A DNA stretch of 64,000 bases from assembly GCA_018400875.1 (NCBI GenBank), contig JAGYLV010000003.1, positions 1 to 64,000 of the forward strand, in the 5' to 3' direction. Below are positions 32,194-42,400 of the stretch, piece by piece. How positions within the stretch are numbered: position 1 is the first letter of the stretch; each line of letters starts with the position of its first letter. Origin of the DNA: a bacterium. Its GTDB lineage: Bacteria > Bacillota_I > Bacilli_A > Izemoplasmatales > Izemoplasmataceae. The translations under genes and the position numbers were made by a program. The notes beneath the pieces are model-generated. The model was not told the DNA's origin and searched no databases. It worked only from the letters and a program-made list of their open reading frames with translations.

Positions 32194-33531
32194 ATGCGTA
32201 TTTTCAACACATTAACCCATCAAATCGAACCGTTTAAACCGGTTCATCCTGGCACCGTCAATATGTATGTCTGCGGACCCACAGTGTATAACTTCATTCA
32301 CATCGGCAATGCCCGGCCGGTCATTTTTTTTGATGTGGTCCGGCGGACCTTTGAATATTTAGGCTACACGGTCAATTTTGTGTCTAACTTTACCGATGTG
32401 GACGACAAGATTATTACCCGGGCGAAAGAACTGGAAGTCGATGAGATTGAACTGACGCAAACGTTTATCAAAGCGTTTTTAGATGATGCTGAACGCTTGG
32501 GTTCTTCCACAAAGTATGTGGCGCCTAAAGCCACGGCCTACATGCAACCGATCATCGCATACATTGAAGCCCTCATTGAAAAAGGACACGCCTATGAAGT
32601 CGACGGCGATGTCTATTTTGATGTGAAAAAAATCGAAGATTACGGCATTTTATCGAACCGTCAAATCGATGAACAAGAACTGGGAGCACGGATTGCGATC
32701 AACGATAAAAAGCGGCATCCTTTGGATTTTACCCTTTGGAAAAAAACCGAAGAAGGCCTCAATTTTGAGTCACCTTGGGGCCACGGCCGACCGGGCTGGC
32801 ATACCGAATGTGCCGCGATGATTCAAGATATTTTTGGTGAGAAAATTGATATCCACGGTGGGGGTGCTGACTTAGTATTTCCTCATCATGAAAATGAAAT
32901 TGCCCAGTCTCAAGCTTTAAATCACCATCACCTTGCCAACGTGTGGATGCACAATGGGCATTTGCAAATTAACGATTCAAAAATGTCTAAAAGCGAAGGC
33001 ACTATCATTTTAGTTAAAGACCTCACCGTCGATCCGATGGGATTTCGTTTACTCACTTTAGGGACCTATTACCGGGCGCCATTAATCTTTAATGATGAAG
33101 CACTGGATACTTATAGCAACGAATGGGACCGCATCAAAAGAACCTATTCGCAGGCGTTTTACGCGCTCGATCTCATTGAAATGCTTGACGCGGAAGCCAA
33201 AAACTATCCAGAAATCGAAACCCTACACGATCAATTCATCGACGCGATGACCGATGATTTTAATACGGCGAATGCCCTTACGCATTTGTATGCGCTCGTG
33301 AAATTGCTCAATCAGAAACTCCGCGAAGAAGATGCGTACGATATCATCCTCGCAGCGTTTAAAAACCTGCAAATTATGTTTGATATATTGGGGTTAAGAG
33401 TGTCTTTAAAACGTTTATCCAAAGCCGATCGTAACATGTATCATGCGTGGAAAGATGCCCGGAAAAACCGTGACTTTGAACGCGCTGATCAGTTACGAGA
33501 AAAACTGACCGAACGAGGCATTCTTCATTGA
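32194..33531 (+). CDS. cysS: cysteinyl-tRNA synthetase
   Basis: MYVCGPTVYNFIHIGNARP, GHGRPGWHTECAAM, KMSKSEG. Confidence 0.97.
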   Translation: MRIFNTLTHQIEPFKPVHPGTVNMYVCGPTVYNFIHIGNARPVIFFDVVRRTFEYLGYTVNFVSNFTDVDDKIITRAKELEVDEIELTQTFIKAFLDDAERLGSSTKYVAPKATAYMQPIIAYIEALIEKGHAYEVDGDVYFDVKKIEDYGILSNRQIDEQELGARIAINDKKRHPLDFTLWKKTEEGLNFESPWGHGRPGWHTECAAMIQDIFGEKIDIHGGGADLVFPHHENEIAQSQALNHHHLANVWMHNGHLQINDSKMSKSEGTIILVKDLTVDPMGFRLLTLGTYYRAPLIFNDEALDTYSNEWDRIKRTYSQAFYALDLIEMLDAEAKNYPEIETLHDQFIDAMTDDFNTANALTHLYALVKLLNQKLREEDAYDIILAAFKNLQIMFDILGLRVSLKRLSKADRNMYHAWKDARKNRDFERADQLREKLTERGILH

Positions 33532-33920
33532 GCGCATCCAACGGTCAGACACTGGCATATCTTGGGGACGCCGTTTATGAACTTGAACTGAGACATCAGT
33601 GTATTGAAGCAGGCGTAACCCAGTCCGAATCTTTACACCAAATGGTTTCAGAACTCACCAGTGGAAAAGCCCAAGCCTGGGCTTTTTCCATCCTCGAACC
33701 TTTATTCACCGACCAAGAGCTTACCTGGTTCAAACAAGGGCGGAATGCTCCATTATCGAAAAAAAGCCGCAAAGTGAGTCTTCAAGAAGCGCATGCATCC
33801 AGTGGACTTGAAGCTGTTTTTGGTGGTCTTTACCAAACCAATAATCACCCGCGCATCGCATCGTTTTGCGCGTTGATTTTAACGACGAAATATCCATCTT
33901 TTTTCTCAATATCAGACTAA
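33528..33920 (+). CDS. mrnC: Mini-ribonuclease III (TTG start)
   Basis: LAYLGDAVYELELR; between cysS and rlmB as in Firmicutes. Confidence 0.92.
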   Translation: MSASNGQTLAYLGDAVYELELRHQCIEAGVTQSESLHQMVSELTSGKAQAWAFSILEPLFTDQELTWFKQGRNAPLSKKSRKVSLQEAHASSGLEAVFGGLYQTNNHPRIASFCALILTTKYPSFFSISD

Positions 33921-33955
33921 AGAATGAGTGCTATTATGAATTCAAGAGGAGCCTT

Positions 33956-34624
33956 ATGATTGTGTATGGCAAGAACGTAGTCCAAACATTATCGGCCTTA
34001 CCGCACCGCCTCAAAAAGCTGTGGGTGCAAACGGGTTTAGACATCCCAGAAGGCGTCAAATGTCCCGTTGAGCGGTTAGAAAAGTTTGCTTTGGTCGAGC
34101 AATTTGGAGATGCGACCCAAGGGTATGTGGCAGAGATTCATCCATTACCTATGCATTCGCTGGATTGGCTCTTGGGGCAAAACCCGAAGCGAATTGTCGT
34201 CTTAGACGGCATCATGGATCCCCACAATTTGGGGGCCATCATTCGCAGTGCCAAAGCGTTTCATGCCGATGCGTTAGTGATGCGTAAAAAACGCTCAGCC
34301 CCCATCAGCGCTGTGGTGTATAAGGCGAGTGCCGGATTGATTGAGCATCTCCCCATGGTGGAAGTGGCCAACATTCATCAGACCCTCTTAACATTCAAAC
34401 AGCACAACATTTGGACGTATGGACTGGCCGGTGAAGCCACTCAAACGATTCGCGATTTAACCCCCGATGCCCAGATGGCTTGGGTATTAGGCAACGAGGG
34501 AGAGGGACTTTCTCCGTTGGTCAAAAAAACGTGTGACCAATTGGTTAAAATTCCGATGCACGAAGACGTGGAATCGTTGAATGTATCGGTGGCGGCAGCC
34601 ATCGCACTGTTTCAAACGTCCTGA
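33956..34624 (+). CDS. rlmB: 23S rRNA (guanosine2251-2'-O)-methyltransferase
   Basis: VVLDGIMDPHNLGAIIRSAKAF; GNEGEGLSPLVKKTCDQLVKIPM; ESLNVSVAAAI. Confidence 0.94.
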   Translation: MIVYGKNVVQTLSALPHRLKKLWVQTGLDIPEGVKCPVERLEKFALVEQFGDATQGYVAEIHPLPMHSLDWLLGQNPKRIVVLDGIMDPHNLGAIIRSAKAFHADALVMRKKRSAPISAVVYKASAGLIEHLPMVEVANIHQTLLTFKQHNIWTYGLAGEATQTIRDLTPDAQMAWVLGNEGEGLSPLVKKTCDQLVKIPMHEDVESLNVSVAAAIALFQTS

Positions 34625-34638
34625 GGAAAGGATGAAAC

Positions 34639-35205
34639 ATGCATCGATATCAGAATGACTATGAAATTATTTATCTTATCCGGGAAGGAGACGATAATGC
34701 TTTTCAGTACATGGTATCGAAGTATCATCCATTGATTGCAAAAACCATCCGCAAGTTCCACCTGGCGTACATGTATGAAGATATTTATCAAGATAGTTTG
34801 ATGTGTCTGCATAAATCCATCTTTGCGTATGATCCCGCCTATACCAAAACATTTACGCGCTACTTTGAAATGAATCTAACGCGGATGTTTATCACGACCA
34901 TTCAACGATTGAAACGTAAGACGTGGGCCCATGAAATGCAAGAAGATTCACTCATTTATAATTGTCATGCGAATGCCCTAAAAGGGCCTTACTTTGATGC
35001 ATATCTGGAAGAAATTAAAGCGTGTTTGACGCCCCAAGAATTCGAAATTTTTTGTTTGCGCGAATTAACCAGTGCATCCATTCAATTTTTATGTGAAAAA
35101 TTCGGCCGAACTGAAAAGTCGATATACAATACGCTGTACCGTGCTAAGCGCAAAATCAAGGCGCTTTACGACACAAATAATTTTGACAAAGCCGGGAATT
35201 TTTGA
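34639..35205 (+). CDS. sigH: SigH-like RNA polymerase sigma factor
   Basis: Sigma-70-like region 2 and C-terminal HTH (RTEKSIYNTLYRAKRKIKAL); syntenic position rlmB-[ ]-rpmG-secE-nusG. Confidence 0.78.
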   Translation: MHRYQNDYEIIYLIREGDDNAFQYMVSKYHPLIAKTIRKFHLAYMYEDIYQDSLMCLHKSIFAYDPAYTKTFTRYFEMNLTRMFITTIQRLKRKTWAHEMQEDSLIYNCHANALKGPYFDAYLEEIKACLTPQEFEIFCLRELTSASIQFLCEKFGRTEKSIYNTLYRAKRKIKALYDTNNFDKAGNF

Positions 35206-35211
35206 TACATT
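35183..35211 (+). promoter_or_regulatory. promoter for rpmG-secE-nusG inside 3' end of sigH
   Basis: TTGACA - 17 nt - TACATT, with upstream TGA. Confidence 0.6.
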
Positions 35212-35241
35212 AATTATTTGCAAGTGTAAAGGATGAAACGA

Positions 35242-35388
35242 ATGAAGAAAAAAATCATTCTCGCCTGTAGTGTGTGTGGAAAGCGCAACTATTCGGTCGA
35301 GCCGAAAAAAGATCAGACCGTTCGGCTTGAAATCAAGAAATATTGTCCGCATTGCAATCAGCATACCTTACACAAACAAACCATTTAG
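35242..35388 (+). CDS. rpmG: 50S ribosomal protein L33 (not in ORF track)
   Basis: My translation [48 protein letters not shown]. Confidence 0.93.
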   Translation: MKKKIILACSVCGKRNYSVEPKKDQTVRLEIKKYCPHCNQHTLHKQTI

Positions 35389-35397
35389 GAGTCCATC

Positions 35398-35817
35398 ATG
35401 GCCGAAGAAAAAAAATCGTTTAAAGTACTGGAAATTTTAAAAAGAGAATACGCATTTGAAGGGGTGTTACTCGCCGTCTTAGGTGCGTTAGTCTTGGTCT
35501 TAGGGGTGTACATTTTTGAAGGAGAAGTCCTCGAAGTCACCCTCACCAATTGGTGGATTTTTGACGCTCCATGGAAAATCACGACCTTCTCGGTCATTGT
35601 GATGCTCATTGGACTGAGTGCTTTGGTGTATGCGTTGGCACCCTTTTTCTTACCGGGTCTTAAAGAAATGAATAAGGTTTCTTGGCCCAACCGTGAAATG
35701 ACCAATAATTATTTGGCCCGTGTTTTTGGATTTTTACTCTTTTTAGCGGCCGTATTTATCGTATTTGACTTTGTGTTGCAACCCATTTTTGACGCGCTTT
35801 ACCGTTTAGGAGCGTAA
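35398..35817 (+). CDS. secE: preprotein translocase SecE, long form
   Basis: C-terminal LKEMNKVSWPNREMTNNYLARVFGF plus TM; position before nusG. Confidence 0.9.
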   Translation: MAEEKKSFKVLEILKREYAFEGVLLAVLGALVLVLGVYIFEGEVLEVTLTNWWIFDAPWKITTFSVIVMLIGLSALVYALAPFFLPGLKEMNKVSWPNREMTNNYLARVFGFLLFLAAVFIVFDFVLQPIFDALYRLGA

Positions 35818-35818
35818 C

Positions 35819-36370
35819 GTGGCCGATTTTTATTCCCAAAAAAACTGGTACATTGTCCAAACGTATTCGGGTCTTGAAAACTCCGTTAAAATGAATTTAA
35901 TGCGACGGATTGAAACCATGCAGATGGAAGATAAAATCTATCAAGTGGTGATTCCTGAAGAATTAACCTACGAAAAAAAAGCCGATGGCACGATGAAAGA
36001 AAAACTCGTAAAGATTTATCCCGGGTATGTTTTCATTGAAATGATTGTCACCGATGATTCATGGTTTGTCGTACGGAATACGCCAGGTGTGACGGGGTTC
36101 TTAGGCTCTTCAGGTGGAGGAACCAAACCAATTCCTTTAGCCCCAGAAGAAATCAACCCCATCCTTAAAAAAGCCGGCCTCATTGCGACGCCCAAACTTA
36201 ACATTCAAATCGGTGAGCAAGTGCGTGTTGCCGCGGGCCCATTTAAAGACCAAATCGGAACCATCGATGAGATCGATACGGACCGCAGTGTGGCGACCAT
36301 CCTAGTTGAAATGTTTGGACGGCCCACCCCCGCCGAACTCGGCTTTGATGAAATTGAGAAATTATCCTAA
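35819..36370 (+). CDS. nusG: transcription termination/antitermination factor NusG (GTG start)
   Basis: NWYIVQTYSGLENSVKMNL; VRNTPGVTGFLG; KOW-type FKDQIGTIDEID. Confidence 0.97.
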   Translation: MADFYSQKNWYIVQTYSGLENSVKMNLMRRIETMQMEDKIYQVVIPEELTYEKKADGTMKEKLVKIYPGYVFIEMIVTDDSWFVVRNTPGVTGFLGSSGGGTKPIPLAPEEINPILKKAGLIATPKLNIQIGEQVRVAAGPFKDQIGTIDEIDTDRSVATILVEMFGRPTPAELGFDEIEKLS

Positions 36371-36377
36371 TTAACGC

Positions 36378-36406
36378 TTGAAAAAAAGAGTGTCCTAACA
36401 TATAAT
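36378..36406 (+). promoter_or_regulatory. promoter for rplK-rplA
   Basis: TTGAAA - 17 nt - TATAAT. Confidence 0.85.
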
Positions 36407-36496
36407 TTTCAAGCACGCCTTAGAAATAAGGTGAATCGCGTGGAAGGACACACTCAGTGTCTGTTGACCACATCACGATACAAAGGAGGTATCATC

Positions 36497-36922
36497 GTGG
36501 CTAAAGAAGTGAATTCCATTGTTAAATTACAAATTCCCGCCGGTAAAGCCAACCCTGCACCCCCAGTTGGACCTGCACTTGGACAAGCAGGCGTGAACAT
36601 CCAAGATTTCTGTTCTCAATTTAACGATCGCACGAAAGAGCAAATGGGGAACGTTATTCCCGTTGTAATTACCGTGTTTAAAGACCGTAGTTTCACCTTC
36701 GTCACTAAAACCCCACCGGCATCTGATTTAATCAAAAAAGCCGCGGGCGTTTCTAAAGGCGCAGGCGAATCATCCAAAGAAGTTGTCGGCAGTATCAGCA
36801 AAGCGCAACTCAAAGAAATTGCTGAAACTAAAATGCCGGACCTCAACGCCAATGACGTTGATGCTGCAATGAATATCATTGCAGGCACCGCCCGTAACAT
36901 GGGCATTGAAATTAAAGGCTGA
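36497..36922 (+). CDS. rplK: 50S ribosomal protein L11 (GTG start)
   Basis: [39 protein letters not shown] before GTG. Confidence 0.97.
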   Translation: MAKEVNSIVKLQIPAGKANPAPPVGPALGQAGVNIQDFCSQFNDRTKEQMGNVIPVVITVFKDRSFTFVTKTPPASDLIKKAAGVSKGAGESSKEVVGSISKAQLKEIAETKMPDLNANDVDAAMNIIAGTARNMGIEIKG

Positions 36923-36925
36923 TTC

Positions 36926-36992
36926 CATTTAGTTGTTTTGTATAAGCAGCTAAATGTGGGAGGAAGTTTTCTGTTAGACCACATTTAGGAGG
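36926..36992 (+). promoter_or_regulatory. putative L1-binding autoregulatory leader of rplA
   Basis: CTAAATGTGG/CCACATTTAG 10-bp stem carrying GTGGGAGG...ACCAC, reminiscent of the 23S L1-stalk; touches rplA SD. Confidence 0.65.
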
Positions 36993-36998
36993 AATATC

Positions 36999-37694
36999 AT
37001 GGCACAAAAAGGTAAAAAATATACCGCAGCCTTAGCGCAAGTGGATCGCGAAAAAAAATACGCACTCACAGACGCTGTGGCACTCGTTAAAAAAATTACA
37101 TTTGAGAAATTTGACGCGGGCGTTGAAGTCGCACTGAGACTCAACTTAGATCCCCGTCAAGCCGAACAAAACTTAAGAGGGGCATTTGTCTTGCCTCATG
37201 GCACCGGTAAAACCAAACGCGTATGCGTTTTCGCCCAAGGCGATAAAGCCAAAGAAGCTGAAGAAGCAGGCGCTGATGTTGTCGGCGGTGAAGAACTCGC
37301 CGAACGTATCTTAAAAGGATTCTTCGAATTTGATGTGGTCGTCGCCGCGCCCGATATGATGGCTGTGGTCGGTAAACTCGGACGGACTTTAGGTCCCAAA
37401 GGCATGATGCCAAACCCGAAAACGGGAACGGTCACCATGGACATTGGGAAAGCCGTCAGCGAAATTAAAGGCGGTAAAGTATCGTACCGCGTCGATAAAG
37501 TAGGAAATATGCACAGCTTGGTCGGTAAAGTATCATTCAGCGCCGATCAACTGGTCGAAAACGTCACCTCATTTTACGAAACCATGTTGCGTGCAAAACC
37601 GCAGACGGTCAAAGGAACATACGTTCAAAACTTTGCCATCTCAAGCACCATGGGTCCGGGAGTCAACATCGATCCCGACAGTATCTCAGTCTAA
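36999..37694 (+). CDS. rplA: 50S ribosomal protein L1
   Basis: [46 protein letters not shown]. Confidence 0.98.
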   Translation: MAQKGKKYTAALAQVDREKKYALTDAVALVKKITFEKFDAGVEVALRLNLDPRQAEQNLRGAFVLPHGTGKTKRVCVFAQGDKAKEAEEAGADVVGGEELAERILKGFFEFDVVVAAPDMMAVVGKLGRTLGPKGMMPNPKTGTVTMDIGKAVSEIKGGKVSYRVDKVGNMHSLVGKVSFSADQLVENVTSFYETMLRAKPQTVKGTYVQNFAISSTMGPGVNIDPDSISV

Positions 37695-37708
37695 CAATTG
37701 AATAAACC

Positions 37709-37806
37709 CACGCGTCGAAGACTTAGGGGCTATAGTGCTTAATTATCCTGACGAGACAAACTTGGAAATCCCATCCACTTTTGTCTTGCGCAAAAGTGGG
37801 TTTTTC
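37709..37806 (+). promoter_or_regulatory. L10 leader with attenuator terminator
   Basis: CCACTTTTG/CAAAAGTGG terminator plus T-tract; competing AGACAAA/TTTGTCT pairing; position before rplJ. Confidence 0.75.
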
Positions 37807-37835
37807 ATGGAAAATTTCATGAAAAGGAGGAAACG

Positions 37836-38336
37836 ATGTCGCAAGCAGCCATAGAAAAGAAAGCCTTACAGGTTGATGCTCTGGTGGAAAAAATGAAACA
37901 AACCCCTGCTGTTATCATGGTTAATTACCGTGGATTATCAGTGGAAGACGTCACCACACTCAGAAGTCAACTGTACGATAATGACTGTGAACTCAAAGTC
38001 ATTAAAAACAATATTACACGCCGGGCCGCAGAAGCCTTAGGCTATGATGCTTTACTTGCTGATTTAGTGGGACCGAATGCCGTAGCATTCTCCAACTCAG
38101 ACAGCGTCGCCGCGGCGAAAGTCTTGTATGAATTTGCTAAAGATCACCCTGCCTTAGAACTTAAAGCGGGCATCTTAGACGGTGAAGTACTAGGCACTGA
38201 ACAAGTGCAACAACTTGCTCAAATTCCATCCCGCGAAGCTTTACTCACCATGTTCGCAGGCGGATTATTACAACCGATCAAAGAAGTTGCAATCGGTTTA
38301 AACATGCACATTGAAAATCTAGAGACCAACCAATAA
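37836..38336 (+). CDS. rplJ: 50S ribosomal protein L10
   Basis: [20 protein letters not shown]; context. Confidence 0.96.
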   Translation: MSQAAIEKKALQVDALVEKMKQTPAVIMVNYRGLSVEDVTTLRSQLYDNDCELKVIKNNITRRAAEALGYDALLADLVGPNAVAFSNSDSVAAAKVLYEFAKDHPALELKAGILDGEVLGTEQVQQLAQIPSREALLTMFAGGLLQPIKEVAIGLNMHIENLETNQ

Positions 38337-38347
38337 GGAGGCCAATC

Positions 38348-38716
38348 ATGGCAATGAAAAATGAAGATATCATTAAAGCACTAGGTGAAAAAACACTCTT
38401 AGAACTTAAAGAACTCGTCGATATGATGAAAGAAACCTTTGGGGTTGACCCAAGCGCAGTCGCAGTCGCAGCTCCTGGAGCGGGTGGCGCTGCAGACGCT
38501 GCTCCAAGTGAAGTAAGCGTCATCTTAAACAATGCGGGTGGCGGTAAAATTGGCGTCATCAAAATCGTTAAAGAACTTACCGGTCTTGGCTTGAAAGAAG
38601 CTAAAGCCCTCGTCGACAATGTCCCTTCACCCATCAAAGAAGGCATTAGTCCTGAAGAAGCCGAAGGCATCAAAGAGAAATTGGAAGAAGCCGGCGCGGT
38701 TGTTGAAGTTAAGTAA
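38348..38716 (+). CDS. rplL: 50S ribosomal protein L7/L12
   Basis: [34 protein letters not shown]. Confidence 0.98.
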   Translation: MAMKNEDIIKALGEKTLLELKELVDMMKETFGVDPSAVAVAAPGAGGAADAAPSEVSVILNNAGGGKIGVIKIVKELTGLGLKEAKALVDNVPSPIKEGISPEEAEGIKEKLEEAGAVVEVK

Positions 38717-38740
38717 TTCCTTTAAACCAATGGCATAAAT

Positions 38741-38768
38741 AAAACCTGAGACTTGTCTCAGGTTTTTT
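38741..38768 (+). terminator. Rho-independent terminator after rplL
   Basis: AAACCTGAGAC TT GTCTCAGGTTTTTT. Confidence 0.9.
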
Positions 38769-38787
38769 GCCCGTTTGGAAGAGTCGT

Positions 38788-39393
38788 ATGGCCCATTATT
38801 TTGACGCATCCGTAAAAACACCCTCGAACCCGTTCACTTTTCAAGTGACGTGCTTAAACGTGGGGTTTACCTTTCATTCGGATCATGGTGTTTTTGCCAA
38901 AGAAGGCCTTGATTTTGCCAGCCGGTTATTGATTGAAAATGTGACACTTTCACCGGATGACACCTGCTTAGATTTAGGGTGTGGCATCGGAGTGATTGGG
39001 CTCATATTAGCGAAGGTGCATGCCGTAAAAATGACGTGTTCAGACGTCAATGAGCGGGCTTTGGCGCTAACTAAAAAGAACGCAGAAAGCCTTGAATTAG
39101 ACGTCAATGTCGTTAATAGTGATGGCTTTAATGCAATGTCTGAGTCATTCGATCATATTATAAGTAATCCTCCGATTCGCATTGGTAAGCCCGCGCTTTA
39201 TGCATTACTCAAAGCGGCGCTTGGCCATTTGAATCCTGGGGGACGTTTATGGGTCGTGATGCATAAAAAACACGGCGTTGAATCATTCATTCAATCGTTT
39301 CAATCCTTAGCCCGGATTGAAACGGTGACCCGGAAAAAAGGGTTTAAGGTTTTGAGGCTGACGCAAGCCGTTGACGATTTGACGGTGATGTGA
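38788..39393 (+). CDS. RsmC/YbxB-type class I SAM-dependent methyltransferase
   Basis: [25 protein letters not shown]; between rplL and rpoB as ybxB. Confidence 0.88.
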   Translation: MAHYFDASVKTPSNPFTFQVTCLNVGFTFHSDHGVFAKEGLDFASRLLIENVTLSPDDTCLDLGCGIGVIGLILAKVHAVKMTCSDVNERALALTKKNAESLELDVNVVNSDGFNAMSESFDHIISNPPIRIGKPALYALLKAALGHLNPGGRLWVVMHKKHGVESFIQSFQSLARIETVTRKKGFKVLRLTQAVDDLTVM

Positions 39394-39472
39394 TAAAATT
39401 TTAAAATGCGATAAATTGCGCTTTTTTGCATTTTACACAGATTTAGAAACTAAAAATTGGGGTGAAACATTA

Positions 39473-42400
39473 GTGGGTTATAAGCTGATTCAGTACGGTA
39501 AGAAACGCGAGAGAAGAGACTATTCGCGCGTTAAAATGAACATTGATTTACCCAACCTCATTGATGTCCAAACCGATTCTTTTGATTGGTTTGTGACAGA
39601 GGGGTTACAAGAGTTATTTGAAGATATCTCACCAATTGAAAATTTTACCGGTGATTTAGAGCTTTATTTTTCCGGATTTGAGTTTGCGGATGAAAAACAT
39701 ACCATCCGGCAAGCCAAAGACAAAGAATTAACCTATGCGAAGCCACTGTATGTCAACGTCAAATTGGTGAATAACCAAACGGGCGAAATTCAAGAACGCA
39801 AGATTTTCATGGGCGATTTCCCGTTCATGACCGATCGTGCGTCTTTTGTCATAAATGGCTCCGAGCGTGTCATCGTCTCCCAGATTGTTCGTTCGGCGGG
39901 GGTCTTTTATTCCGTCGATATCGACAAAAAGACGTTATCACGCCGTTATCTCGGTCAAATTATCCCGAACCGGGGGGCTTGGCTTGAGTTTGAAATGGAT
40001 GCGAAAAATAATCTATACGTCAAACTCGACCGTTCGAAAAAGATTCCACTGACGACCTTACTCAGAGCGCTCAACCTCAATGATTCAGGGGTTGTTCGTG
40101 AACTTTTCACACCCTCTGAATCACTCGATCAAACCTATGAAAAAGATACCACCCACTCCCCTCAAGAAGCCATTTTAGAAGTTTATTCAAAACTCCGCCA
40201 AGGGGAGACGGCTACCATCGACGGGGCCATGAACTTCTTTGTGTCCAGACTTTACGACGGTAAACGCTATGAACTCGCCGGGGTTGGCCGGTATAAGGTG
40301 AATAAAAAACTCGATGTACTCACCCATGTTAAAGGTAAGATTTTAGCGCAAGACATCAAAGATGGTAAAGGCAAAGTCGTCTTTGAAAAAGGCACTGTGA
40401 TTACCTGGGATATCATCGATAAACTGAGTCAAAACCGTGCTTGGATGCGCCGTGCATTGCCCGGTGTTTTAAGCGCAGATTTAGAATATGATTTTGCGGT
40501 CCAAAAGAAACTCTTAGATGCGAACTCCTATTTGAAGTATTTAAGTGGCTCTGAAAAAATGGAAATGATCCGGACCCAAAACTACCCAACACCCAAAGAA
40601 GCATTTAAAGGCTTCTTGAAAAAAGAAGGCGTCAGCGAAAAAGCGTATACCGATAAAGAAGGCAAAATCAAAGTTCAAGAAGCGAAAGACGCTTTAGAAG
40701 AAACGCTCAATAATCCCGAACTTAAACTCGACATCGCCGAAGTAGAAGTACTAGAAATCATGCACCAAAACGACCAAGATGAAATGGTTACCTTAAAAGT
40801 TATCGGGAACAACTCGGAAGAAACCCGTGAACATATCGTGGCTTCAGACATCGTGGCCAGTATCAGCTATTACCTCAATTTATTTGAGGGGTTTGGGCGT
40901 CTCGATGATATTGACCACTTAGGCAACCGTCGTTTACGTCTCATTGGTGAATTGCTTAAAAACCAATTCCGCATTGGTCTTTCGAAACTTGAAAAAAACG
41001 TCAAAGATCGCATGAGTACCAAAGACATTGATGATGTCACGCCGAAAGACTTAATCAATATTCGTCCACTCACATCATCACTCAAAGAATTCTTTGGGTC
41101 CTCTCAGTTATCGCAGTTCATGAGTCAAACGAACCCCTTAGATGAAATCACCCACAAGCGGCGGATTTCTGCCTTGGGTCCGGGGGGTCTTACCCGTGAC
41201 CGGGCGGGCTTTGAAGTCCGTGACGTTCACTACTCACACTATGGCCGTATTTGTCCAATTGAGACCCCAGAAGGTCAAAACATCGGGCTCATCAACTCCT
41301 TGGCCACTTACGTTAGGGTCAATAAATTCGGGTTCATGGAAACGCCTTATTTAAAAGTCGAAGATGTCACCGTCAAAGGTGTCAATAAAAAACGCATCAC
41401 CGATGAAATGGTCTACATGAGTGCCGATGAAGAAGAAAACTTTACCATTGGCCAAGCGAACATGATCGTCGATGATGAAGGTTTCATTGTGGAAGATCAA
41501 GTGGTGGCCCGTTACTACGGTGAAACCAACTTAGTTCCGCAAGCAGAAGTCGAATATTTGGATGTGTCACCGAAACAGATTGTCTCGGTCTCCACGGCCT
41601 CGATTCCATTCTTGGAACACGATGATGCCAACCGCGCCTTGATGGGTGCGAACATGCAACGGCAAGCGATTCCCTTACTGAAACCAAGTGCCCCATTAGT
41701 CGGGACAGGGATTGAATTTAAGGCGGCTCAAGATTCAGGGTCAGCCATCGTTGCCAAACAAGCAGGAACTGTGGATTATGTCGATGCTAAACTAGTTGTC
41801 ATCCGCCGGGGCAACAAAAAAGATCGTTACGATTTAACCAAATTTGAACGCTCTAACCAAGGCACCAACTTGACGCAACGTCCGATTGTCCAAAAAGGGG
41901 ACAAAGTCGAAGTGGGCGATATTATTGCCGATGGTCCAAGTATGGACCAAGGCGAAATGGCGCTTGGCCAAAACGTGGTCGTGGCCTTCATGACCTGGAA
42001 TGGCTACAACTATGAAGATGCCGTCATCATGAGTGAACGGTTAGTCAAAGAAGACGTCTATACCTCCATCCACATCGAAAAATACGATGTGGAAGCCAGA
42101 GATACCAAACTCGGCAAAGAAGAAATCACCCGAGAAATCCCCAACGTCGGGGAAGAAGGGCGCCGTTTCTTAGACGACCGCGGCATTATCATTCCCGGTG
42201 CGGAAGTCAAAGAAGGGGACATCTTAGTTGGTAAAGTCACGCCGAAAGGCCAAACTGAACCGACCCCAGAAGATCGTTTACTTTTAGCCATCTTTGGTGA
42301 AAAATCTCGGGAAGTTCGGGATACGTCTTTAAAAGTACCTCACGGCGGGGGCGGAATCGTCCAATCTGTGAAATACTTCAGTCGCGCGGATGGTGATGAA

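Noticed and set aside
36431-36496. N-terminal extension of RplK in the ORF track
   Set aside because: Strong SD AAAGGAGG precedes GTG 36497 and canonical L11 begins there.
39416-39472. N-terminal extension of RpoB ([19 protein letters not shown])
   Set aside because: Canonical RpoB starts at GTG 39473 with SD GGGGTG; the extension is probably untranslated leader.
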